Shown: positions 1-10,414 of the stretch, in pieces
How the letters are laid out: each line of letters starts with the position of its first letter
How positions within the stretch are numbered: position 1 is the first letter of the stretch
Origin: Polytrichum commune
Taxonomy: Eukaryota > Streptophyta > Polytrichopsida > Polytrichales > Polytrichaceae
DNA length: 64,000 nt
Assembly (NCBI GenBank): GCA_950295325.1
Contig: OX485806.1
Location: forward strand, 38,562,001-38,626,000
Direction of reading: 5' to 3'
Translations under genes and position numbers: made by a program
The notes under the pieces: model-generated
Seen by the model: only the letters and a program-made list of their open reading frames with translations
What the model was told of the DNA's origin: nothing
Databases searched by the model: none

Positions 1-3000
1 TACCTAGTGTGTCCTATTTTTACCACATGGAATAAAGGTTTGATCCGATGTTGCAGTGGCAGTTTATGTTGTGTGTCACCTTGTTCTAAAGTATGTGAGC
101 TTTATGTGATCAGTCTTCATAATTGGACACCTATATTGGAGTGGTATATGCTAAGGCCTGTAGTTAAGAGTGGACACTATAATGGCATGTGGTACAATGA
201 GATTCACCTATGAGCTCACCATTCTATGTTTCATGAATAACATAATTGGAGGAGGCCTGTGTGATCAATCAAAGAGAGAATTTCCATTTTGACCATTGAT
301 AACTTCTGCGTCTTAACCCTGACGTTAAAACTTGAAATAATGATGTTTGTGATCCGCAATTGTTAACTCAGTCATACAATTCCCACTTTGATCCAATGGC
401 CGAAATTGATAGTTTGTGGAGTTGGAAGTGCCAAAAATAGGGCCACATACCTAAAGCTCACTAAGAAGGGACCAAATTAAGGAGATGACAGCAATTCAAT
501 TTATTGTGATGCAAGGCACACGGTCTGCCACTAAGCAATAATGCCATGCGCACAAAACTGAGGGGATTAACACTACAATCTTCCCTCCATATCACAACGC
601 TCTATTATACGGCACATTTTTCCATTGACCAAACTTTCTAGTGATAAGTTATCTCCACACTATGCTTGTGACACTCGTGATACGACAGTTCTTAGACCCA
701 ATTTGTTATATAATAGAGGTAATTATTGTACATAAGTGATCGAAGCCAAATGTATTTTAGTGTTCAGAAGACTTGGTGAACATTGAACGGTTACGTACTT
801 GTAAGCACACTCACATCTAAATGTGCATAATATAAGTATCGTCAGAGCTCTCTGGTGCATTTGGAAAAGCTGACTCAATGAGTATTAAGAAGACAGAGGA
901 GACTGCTGCATTCATTCTCACTCGGTCTACACCTATCCAATTTTGCAGGCCCATGAGTGATATATAGCAACTTTTGTACTCTCCATTAGTACTTGGTTGT
1001 CTACTTGGCCAAAGCCCATAGTGGACACTTGTCATTGCGTACCCTTCATCCTCTATCTCTTACAGCTGTATGCAATTCTTACCTGAGTACTATTCTCCCT
1101 CTTTATCAAGACATGTTTGGTCGCACAAGACAGTGCAACAAACAGCGTAACCAAGTTGCAGAGTTCATAAGCATTGCAGCTTTTTAGTACCCTCGACTCT
1201 TATGGGGTGCTGTCATTTGAGCTTATTCCTTTGAGGTTACCATTTGAAATAAGAAAATGACATCTTGTTGCTAGTGTTGCCGTTTTTAGTTGTTTTCTAA
1301 AAAAGTAGCCCTTCTTGAAATATTTTTAATATTCTATGCAATATCTAGTATTTTAGGCCATCATTTCTACATATGACGTCAATCCTGCAACCTATGTTGT
1401 ACATAGGTTAGTTTTGAGCCTTGGGAGACAATTTCAATATATAATATCTTTAAAATGATGTTTTTGAATATTTACAATCAAAACTCATATGCGGAATTAT
1501 ACCATATTAAGATGTTATATTTAGATTTCGACCGTATGGATGTAATCTCTATGTGCTTTGGAAAAAGTTTCGTAGTGTGAACAAAATTTGAGGATTGAAA
1601 GTCATCCATCTTGAGTCATCCCACTTTCAAGAAACCTTTCAAGGTTGGCAGAGCCCACCTAGTTGCAATTTATCATGTATGATGAGTGTTGAACAATAAC
1701 AATTGTATGTGGAATAACCGAAAACTAGAAATATATGGGCATAAGTGTCATAAGTCCTCTCAAATTTCCAGGGATTTTTATTATGTTACACCTAGTCCAT
1801 GGGCTTTCTAGAACAAGGTACTATATGAACTCATCACTCCAACTCAAACCCTATTGTAAAGTATGGACACAAGGTTGATCTTGCATACTCTTGCTTGTAC
1901 GTAATATGACAAGTTTGGACTCGTGTCGTTCCAACAAGTTGTTCCCGTGCATATAAATCATGTATAAATTAACTTGGTCCCCAATGGTCCAAGCCTACCA
2001 CATCACCATTTTCACCCATCATTCTTGGAACGGCTGGGAATGATGGGGCAATGGTTTCACCTACATCACATTGTGTATTGTATAGTAGATTGGCCATGCC
2101 AATCACATAGTTGTTATGTGACGTATCTAACTTGTGACTTGGCTTCCCTTGGGTCACTCCCATTGGGTAAGGCTACAATATGCTCATGTAACATCACGTT
2201 CACCTTCCAAGCAAGGCAACACAAACACCTAGAAATATTGACAAGTTGTACATGTACCCAATGTAGAATATGCATGTACATGCATGTTAATGTCACCCAT
2301 GAGCTACTTGACGAAAAAATTAGCCAAGTGGCAATGCACCTCATGTCATGGGCAACCTCATGCCAAATGGGAACCATAAAGAGGAAGATTTCATACCAAA
2401 ACCCTGGGGGGTCACAACTATATTTTAGAAAACTACATGAGAAATATTGGGTCCACTTTAAAGTTGTGAGCTACAAATTATAAAACTTGTACTTGTAACA
2501 AAGCTCGAATTATATACTGAACACTATTGAACTCCATGGTATAAATAAATCAAGGTGTTTATGAATTGATCATGTTAGAAAAACTTTTAAAACTAATAGG
2601 ATACGGTAGGGTGAGGATTTAAAATAATACATATTAGGGCCCCACAATAAGAATGAGCACCATCAAATGACATCTTATCAATGTCTCTTGGTAGTTGAAT
2701 GTAATTTGTCGGGTTAGATGCGGGAAAGGCCCCTGATAGGTTTGCGCATTTTTTTTGGCTTTGTGAGTCCCAATTAGGGTTTGGGGGAGCTCTTTGAAGT
2801 GTTTATGTGTGTGCAACTCCCACCATCTTACAAACTTGGCGAATATTGGTGGTTGATTGTTGAAGGTTGAAGGTTGGACGGTAACCACACATGCATAATT
2901 GTGCTCCTCAAGTGTGCCCATCCCAAGGCTCATCTTTCCTACTTTCAATTTTTTGCTCATTTGTAGGGTCTTTAATTTTTGTTGTGATTTCTCATAGTTT

Positions 3001-4942
3001 TTTGGGAGCATTGTCGACATAGAGGAAGGGGGTGACATCAACAAGAGGTGTTTGTATGAGTGATACCAATTGCGACTTGAGTTACTCGGTTCTAGTGAGG
3101 TTGTTGGTCACAAACCAAGTTTGCAATGTCTTTGAAGTTGAAATAGTTGTCCCTTGCCTATGCTAGTCCAAAACTTATTGGATCATGCGAGCGTGTTGAG
3201 GACAACACATATGCAAAACTTAAACCATTACTTGAAGGTATTCATATTGTAGAATGACCCTTTCAATACTTTGATAATGAGAGTAGATGCAAGGTCAACT
3301 GCAAGCTTGAGGGGCTCAATAGAGAATTTTTTGATGTATGTTTTGCCACTAGCTAATCCCAACCTTGAATGCAAAAATCGCATGCATGTGGCTGACCTAG
3401 ATTTTTTTTTTGACTCCCAACAAACTCTAAAAGCACATAGTAGAGGAGGCCAAAATCCAAGATCTTACCACTCTTGATGACTATGACCATACATTGCCTT
3501 CATTCTAATTCTAGAGTTAATGGTGAGAGCACTGACCCATGTGACATTTAACTTGAAATCCACATTGGTGAGTGTTAAGGTTATGGCTAAATACTTGCTA
3601 ACCAAAGAGAAACTTAGGAAAGATTGAAACTAAAAACCTTGGAGGATCACCAATGGCACTTGAGGTCTTCAGAGTAGAATTTTATGGATTTAGTAAAGTT
3701 ATATTGTGTGGAGTGTTGCAAAGAGTTTGGATCCACCACTAGAGATCATTCCAATAACACAATCCACAACCTCTTTGCCAATTTTGAAAAATGTCACCTC
3801 ATGTCTAACATACATATATGAAATTGGTGTTGAAGAAAGGAAGTCTAGTTTAGTGATCATCCCCAATCACAAGCCTCTAAAGGATAGTCTATTGTCTTGA
3901 CCGCAATTGACCATCAAGCACTAGTAGTTGAAGGCATTCAGATACTAAGTGTAGTGAATGAAACTAGTACCAATGAAGGAAATTTATTTATATATATATC
4001 TCTCTAGTTGGGGATCCTAAATTGAAGGTTGCTAGGTCGTGTTGGGGACATGGCAAACATTCAAGGGGCATTGAGGGTGAACAACCAATATGTGCAAAAT
4101 GTGAGTTGGTTAAAGAGCCATCATTTATCAATGCAACTTAAATTTGTGGTTGTTGTCTGAGCCATAAGCTCAGTTGAGTGTCATTGAGTTGAAGGTTCTC
4201 TAGAATGCCCTATGTGTTTCTTACTATGATGTGGAGGCGAACTGCATAATTGGTTTGTTTGAGGAAATGCAGGAGTACAAACCTCCAATTGCTCGTTGAA
4301 TTGTTTTGTGTAGGATTTTAAATAGAGGTTGTGGCAATATTTTTGGCAAATTGTATAGTTTAGAGCGTTGGGGTTAAAGTTAGGGGTTTGGACTCTCTAT
4401 CTTGAGCACATGAAGTTGGATGTTCTGTATTGAGTGGTTTTAACCACTTAAACTTAAACAATGACAAAAATTGCTTCAAATCTGAATGTATAAACCCAAT
4501 ACAAACTTTGTGATTGGTGTTGTTTGGTTGTGTTCTACATATATGTGTGCAATTATATTTTTAAACACAATTTTTGTCAACATTTTCATGTATTTTAAAA
4601 ACGAGCATTTTTCACCATTTTCATGTGTGTATGTTTTGAATGAGCATAGTGCATACTAGGAAGCCAAATTGTATGCATGTTGTGTTGATGTGTGAATTAT
4701 GAGCTTGTATGTGTAAGTGTTAGATTTTACATGATATCAACAAAAACTATAATATATAACTACTATATGCCCATGTAAACGAAGAATAAATACCAAGTTA
4801 ACCTATACATATGATTCTTAAAATAGTAAATGATAGAAACTTACATAATAGTAGGGTCCACAATATTTACCTTCTCCAATATAATATCTCCCTTTAAATC
4901 ACCTTATGTTCTCATGTGTTCCCACTAGATACAGGGGAGTAA
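1..4942. other. Gene-free AT-rich stretch
   Basis: I see no supportable gene. The longest open frames (for example 1974-2483 + and 2634-3044 -) lack recognisable motifs, overlap each other on both strands and have the composition of the surrounding non-coding DNA. No terminal repeats or target duplications were found. It may be very old, decayed transposon sequence. Confidence 0.6.
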
Positions 4943-4958
4943 CCCCCCCCCCCCCCCC
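4943..4958 (+). repeat. Poly(C) tract, 16 C
   Basis: An uninterrupted run of 16 C in otherwise AT-rich DNA. It is one of about ten C or G runs of 10 or more bases in the window (see findings). Confidence 0.95.
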
Positions 4959-6453
4959 GAGACCAAGACCCATCTAGAATTCCACCACTTTTGGAATGGC
5001 AAAGATCATATAGCTATAACCTTGTTCATATGGTAAATGGCTTAGGAAAATCCTAGAGGAGAATAACCATGTGCATGTGTCATAAACATGAGCCTTGCTT
5101 AGAAGGGGTTGCCCTGACAATAAGGGATAGAAATCTTATTAAAAAAAAATTTAAGAAGACCTCCATCATGAATAACATAACATTATCAAATTGAATATGC
5201 ACTAGTTGTGGCATCCCATGATTATAATCTCAAGGCTCAAATGAACAAACGCACAATGCTTAGTAATGTTATGAAGAATACTGACATCGTACAAACTAAT
5301 AAGGTGAGCTCCTAGCAAGATTGCATATGGAGTTCAACATGGCAAACACCTACACCATGGCCACATCTTCGAAGGTAGATCAAAGGGTGTCTCAACATAT
5401 ATTGTCTCCACAATTTTTGCACATGATTTCATTTCCCAACCCTAACATTATTAGCCATGTGGAACGGTTCCATTACCCTGGAATATATCAATTATATTAT
5501 CTGGGTCCCCCAAACAAAGTAAGAATATTCATTTACTATTCATACATTCAAGCTAACACTTGTAAATTTGAGTGGAGTTATACTCCTAGCACTATTCACA
5601 CGAATCATTGTTCATCATGGCTCTATTCATATAAAACATTATTCATTATGGTATTATTAACCAAAAATCCTATTCATAGCAACATTATCACTAGAAATAT
5701 TGATATTATTCACAATATTCATACAATTCATCATTTGTACCGGCGTCAATTTCTTCCTATTTTCTAAGTTTCTTCCCATGAAGGTAAGATAGTGGAGACC
5801 CATGTCAGCTGCTAAATATAAAATGAAACACATTCCCACTATAAGTTTGTTGCTAAACTAATTATCCCAATTAGTGTGTATGGCACTAAGTCCTAAACCA
5901 CAAACTATTTTGCCAAGTCTCAAAATTTGTGAGGCTTGAAATTTTTATTGAGTGATACTAAATTCAAGAATACATGGTCATTTATCATACATTTCAAGAA
6001 AATTAGTGTGCTCTCTAAGGTGCTCATAAATTGATAAAAGAAAATTATATGCGAACACATGCTTGTCAGTGAATAATGTCAGTGCTCACAGTGAATCATG
6101 ATGTTATAATTAGTACTTTAATGAATAATGCCGAGATGAAAAATGCTTCCTAGATCTTTTAGTGGCACTAAAATCATTTTGTAAAGAAATGTAGTATAAC
6201 CTTCAATAATTTCCCACACGCACTATTAGCCCTCCCTCATGAATTGGGATAATCAGTGTAGTTCTCCATAATATAATCTCACTAGACTTATCTAGGAACT
6301 TTGACCCCGATGAAGAGTTAAATTAACTTAAAATATACATAACTTTGCTCTACATAGCAATCACCATCTCCACCCTCTCCCTTAGTACGAGCTTCAAAAC
6401 ATTGCCCTCTTGCACAAAGGCTATTTGCACATGCCGCACACTGCCTATCAGCG
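4959..6453. other. Gene-free stretch
   Basis: No supportable gene or element. The open frame at 5321-5767 (+) is low-complexity, rich in His, Ile and Tyr, and has no recognisable domain; I regard it as chance. Confidence 0.5.
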
Positions 6454-6712
6454 AGGGCTAGACGCTCACCTCTTTGAGTTGAACCCCACCACTATTACCA
6501 AGGTTACAGGGGTCTAGTAATAGCATGGCCCCATAGATTTGTGATTTATTCATCTCAAGTGCGTCCCTTTGCAGTAATTTCGGGGCCAATGATGATAATT
6601 TGGGAATCAAATTGTCCCCCAAAAATTGTACATGCTATATTAAAAATGCATGCACTTTCACCTTAGGTAGTAATGTTAGGGGCTCAACTCAAAGAGGTGG
6701 GCATCTAGCCCT
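6454..6712. mobile_element. MITE-like element with long inverted ends
   Basis: The left end (from AGGGCTAGACGCTCACCTC) is the imperfect reverse complement of the right end (GAGGTGGGCATCTAGCCCT). The match continues inward for about 48 bp around a shared CTCTTTGAGTTGA core. The size (259 bp) and long inverted ends fit a non-autonomous DNA transposon. I found no clear target duplication, so the superfamily is open. Confidence 0.6.
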
Positions 6713-6800
6713 ACTTTGGATATCTATGTTGAAGTTTAGGCTGAAACGCTTGAGGATAAAAATTATTAAAAAAAAAAATTAAAATCCTTACATCAATTTA

Positions 6801-7332
6801 GTGGTTGTTTACATCATGGACCATGAAGTTCCCTCTTGCTCCCCTAAAATATGTGATTGGTTGTGGAGCTTGTCCCAAGACCACTTTGGTTTACATCAAG
6901 GGAAAAATGTCAAAGTGACCATGGAGCTTGAGGTCCCTAAAACGCCTATTTGGAGGCCTACGTTATCCATTGTCTTGGTCCAACGGATTTTACGGTAAGA
7001 GAGGCAAAAGAGGTTCTCATGCTACATAAGTTAGGGGAATATGGCAGAGAAATGCCGTTGAAGTAATTTTTGTCTTTTTCTTCCTTTTTTAGTTAAAAAC
7101 TAAGAAATCCAAAACTCCCTTTTCTGGACATATATTTCAAAAAGCGGCCTCATCCCTTGTTTGGCGCATGGGGACTCCTCGTGATCCAAGTTCGGTTCAC
7201 ACCTAGCGAGGGGCCCAAAAGCTTTAAATTTTTACAATTTCCAAAAATTTGGCCATGGGAATATGACCATGAAGTGGGACCATGGAGAAGGCTATCCGAC
7301 ATGGGACAACTTCATGGTCCATGATGTAAACC
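6801..7332. mobile_element. Tourist-like MITE, family E copy 2
   Basis: The element is flanked by TTA on both sides (6798-6800 and 7333-7335). Its ends are inverted repeats around the core TTTACATCATGGACCATGAAG / CTTCATGGTCCATGATGTAAA. It is a diverged copy of the element at 33046-33489, with which it shares the ends and interior segments such as the GTTTACATCAAGGGAAAAA-type block near 6890. The TTA target site and TIR structure fit PIF/Harbinger. The open frame at 6801-6998 is just element sequence; a similar frame occurs in the other copy. Confidence 0.7.
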
Positions 7333-7467
7333 TTAGCATGTCAACGCAATACCAGCAAGATGCAGACTCATTTGTTCCCTGCAGGCTGCAAATACAATAA
7401 ATTTTTAACCTTTTGTCCAGCCCATCTACATCCAGCTTCTGCATCATCTGACTGCTTTAAAAAAGAG

Positions 7468-7535
7468 GGAGTCAGATGTAAGTAACAGACCCTTATCCAA
7501 AAACAACTGTGAAAGGGTCTGTTTTATCTGACTCC
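7468..7535. repeat. Short inverted repeat (hairpin)
   Basis: The left arm 7468-7494 (GGAGTCAGAT...AACAGACCCTT) pairs with the right arm 7513-7535 (AAGGGTCTGTTTTATCTGACTCC) across an 18-nt loop. It could be a foldback remnant or an RNA hairpin. There is no sign of a gene around it. Confidence 0.6.
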
Positions 7536-7620
7536 TAGCAACCGTTCTGTCGTCAAGAAGAATGTAAACTGCTTTTTGTAAGTATGTCACTGATTATTCA
7601 TAGCTTGCACCAATGATCGA

Positions 7621-7830
7621 GGAGAACCGGCAATTACTTACAAATGAACCAGTTGAGTTTGAGAAATAACCGGTTGAAGTTCAAGACTGCAGGAGAATTA
7701 CCGATCATTTTCGAGGAATTTATAGAGTATACCACAATTTAATAAAGGAAAACCGGAGGATGTCAACATGTAACTGGTTGGACTAGCAAACACTAGGATC
7801 TCAACCGATTATGCCCAAAAATCTCCCCGA
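7621..7830. repeat. Dispersed repeat H, copy 1
   Basis: This block matches 27897-28409 once the 318-bp insertion in that copy is removed. Shared landmarks are GGAGAAC(C/T)GGC, the ...CGATCATTTT.GAGGAAT block, AAAACCGGAGGATGTCAACATGTAAC, and GACCGA(T/C)T.TGCCCAAAAA. The repeat class is unknown. This uninterrupted copy is useful because it shows the empty site of the nested hAT MITE in copy 2. Confidence 0.7.
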
Positions 7831-9886
7831 TCACTGGCTTGCACCCACATAAGTACAAGCACAAAAGCTGACTACAAGCTGACTATAATTATTTCTTTAC
7901 TTCTTTACCATTGTCTGTGCACCCATAAGATTTTATGGTAAAGCCTGAATGTTGAACATGTGGTGATCATGCAAGGATGATCAGATATGTTGTACTGAGT
8001 GGAAGCACTACATGCATATGTGTCCTAAGTAATTGACCTACATCACTGGAAACTTGTCCATTGTAATTGGAATACTTGGAAATCTAGCACAATGATAGAT
8101 GTGCATTGTTTCTTGATTGCCATGAGATGATTGTGTAGGATTCATGGAATATTTGGATATCTAGCACAATGGTAGATTTGCATTGATTCTTGATTGCCAT
8201 GGGATGATTGTGTAGGACTCATGGTAGTAGTGAAGTGGTCTGCATTATTCAGTTTCTCTTGTAAGTTAATGTTTGTCTTTTTGGCCAGAGGTAACCACTT
8301 CAAGTTAGTCACCATCATTTGAACTCCTTAGAATTTTGAGGGTGACCAACTTGAGACAGCCCCCCCTCAGTCCAGAAACAAGAGATGTACAATGATCATT
8401 AGTTGGTCACCATTTCGAGTTGGCAAGGCCTCTTGTGCGAGTCCGCTTCCTATTACAGGGGAGCTCCATAAGGTAAGGAGCAGGGAAATCTTTAGATAAG
8501 GCATTTTAAGCAGACTGAGGAAGAACAACTCGTATCTTCAACATTCGGCATGCATTGCCAGAGCTCATTTATTGGACAACATTGCTAGCAAGTAGTGAAC
8601 ACCAGCGATTTTTGTAGTACCATCTTCCCCAAAGGCAAGCCTCTGTATTCCCACCATAGAGATACGCAAGGGAACATGAGAGTTACTTTAGTAGCAACTT
8701 CAAGCCTCAACCATTAACCATTATCTTGGGCATTTCGATCACTGCTTACAGGAGTATATATTTCTCCTTTAACTTGTGTGCATCTCCTCATTGTCTTGCT
8801 TCTGAGGTCCGTGTATACAAAATCAACACACAACTTAAAACCAACAATTTTGTCGTTTGTTGCTTTTGGGTATACGGACCCTAGAAACAATAGGGAGGTT
8901 CAAATCACCTCTGAAGGACTGCACTCTTGACATCACATCATGAAGTCATCTGAAAACAAATCACAGTTATCAGTTGTTTGACATGTACATTACTGAAGTT
9001 CATCAATATTCTGAAACAATGAGTGATGGAATACATCATAGTGATCGAAGAAGAAAGTGCACTGCAATGCACATCACAGTTGTTACAGCTTCTCTGAAAG
9101 ATACATGTCTGATTCACATTGTTTACTCTGTATTCTGTGGAACATAACAGTTTGCAAATGAAACACTTTCCCTAAAGCTTGATAACCTCACTAAGTGTTT
9201 CCTCAATACAATCATCAGCACAGCACTCATATTGCTCCTATCCAATATTCGAGGTTTTAGGAGGAATCCTGCTATTATATAACAATAGTACAACCCTTTT
9301 TAGTCCTTGTTTCATATACAAGGGCTGGGCAGCTCAGCTAAATGGAGAACAACCTCAAATCAGCCAGGTATCCTTAGATCACACACCCGTTGAAAATGGT
9401 TGTTTGGCCATGGCACAAGAGGCTGGTCTGCTTGCATGCTTAATACCTACTCCATGTTTGAGGCTCGGGGGTTTTGTGGAACCAGTTTTAGAATTTCAGA
9501 AGATCATTCTTTCACATCAAACCAACTTGTCAAATACCTATATATCATGTGGTTCATCGTACGCTTCCAGGTTGCTCAGAATTACACTGATACACTACCC
9601 TCCATTATGTTGAGTGGATACCAACAAATAATGTGTTGCAGATACACGAGTCTCATGCTCACTTGAAGGAGGTGAAAGATCTTGTAAGCAACCTGGTTGT
9701 TGCCAAGCAAAAGTGAAATTGTCAGGATCACCACTAGTACAACAAAATAAGGTACCAATAACTTCATTACAAGCAGATTCTATACTTCTTCATTAAGAAA
9801 GTCAGGTATATAGAAACAGGCCTGTTCTGGTGACGTGCACTTCTTGAGGAATCATAGCCAGACAGCACTGACGCTGCACATGTAAT
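7831..9886. other. Gene-free stretch downstream of the kinase
   Basis: No supportable gene. Open frames at 9179-9613 and 9400-9666 (+) overlap each other and show no domain. The segment lies downstream of the - strand kinase, so part of it may be 3' untranslated sequence. I could not locate a convincing polyadenylation site. Confidence 0.5.
8069..8222 (+). repeat. Tandem duplication, 2 x 77 bp
   Basis: Two adjacent 77-bp units (8069-8145 and 8146-8222) each contain CTAGCACAATG.TAGAT and CTTGATTGCCATG.GATGATT. They differ at only a handful of positions, so the duplication is fairly young. Confidence 0.85.
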
Positions 9887-10100
9887 TTCTGTTCAATCTT
9901 GTTGCAACAATTTTATCTTGAGTGCTAGGGATGAAGAGAGTGCACAACACAACAGTGTCATGACTCCCACAGTTCGCTGACGATGTTCCCGATGAGCAGC
10001 ATGCACTTCCACTGGTGTGAAAACTCAGACATTTCTGGGCGCTCTTTGGGATTTTCAGCCTGGTATTTCTTGCTGAACTGGGGTTGCACTGGGGATTTCT
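9887..10100 (-). pseudogene. Decayed third copy of the kinase 3' end
   Basis: Read on the - strand, this unit repeats the last codons and 3' flank of the adjacent kinase. The pattern NP(K)ERPE, WKCMLL and a terminal GNIVSELWES-stop correspond to NPNERPE, WKCMLL and GNIIGEPWES-stop in the kinase. About 15 codons between WKCMLL and GNI are missing. Downstream of the stop it also shares the block that reads GGGATGAAGAGAG-TGCACAAC on the + strand. It is only a fragment with no kinase core and no start, so it is not a gene in its own right. It probably arose by tandem duplication. Confidence 0.8.
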
Positions 10101-10357
10101 GTTGAATCTTGCTGCAACGAACCAATCTCGAGTTGCAAGGGATGAAGATAGAGTGCAAAACTCGAAGGTGTCATGACTCCCACAGTTCACTGATGATTTT
10201 TGCCGATTCCAACGCCCATGTTCAGAATGGCCAAGGTCCTAAGGGGCAACATGAACTTCCGCTGGCCAAGCTGTTTGCAAATCTCAGACGTTTTGGGCCA
10301 CTCGTCAAGGTTTACAGTTAAGGGTTTAGGTATCCATATAGCACCTAATCCATAGTC
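10101..10357 (-). pseudogene. Decayed second copy of the kinase 3' end
   Basis: On the - strand this unit contains an EWPKTSEICKQLGQRKFMLPLRT stretch (10187-10320 region) that parallels ERPETSEIC...QWKCMLLLRT of the kinase, followed by a GVGIG counterpart of its GIGIG. It lacks the final WES end in frame. Its flank carries the same GAATCTTG(C/T)TGCAAC...GGGATGAAGATAGAGTGCA segment as the other two units. It lies directly between the kinase stop region and the third copy, so the three units form a head-to-tail array with unit lengths of about 214, 257 and 230 bp. Confidence 0.8.
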
Positions 10358-10414
10358 TGAATCTTGTTGCAACAAGTGCCGAGGGATGAAGAGAGAGTGC
10401 ACAACATGATGGTG

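Noticed and set aside
1974-2483. 169-codon open frame on the + strand
   Set aside because: Cys/His-rich but with irregular spacing, overlapped by equally long frames on the other strand, no recognisable domain, composition like the surrounding non-coding DNA.
2634-3044. 136-codon open frame on the - strand
   Set aside because: No motif I recognise and no supporting neighbours or splice pattern; length not unusual for this window.
5321-5767. 148-codon open frame on the + strand
   Set aside because: Low-complexity Ile/His/Tyr/Asn sequence from AT-rich DNA; no domain.
9179-9613. 144-codon open frame downstream of the kinase
   Set aside because: Overlaps another frame in a second register and lacks any motif; at most part of a 3' UTR.
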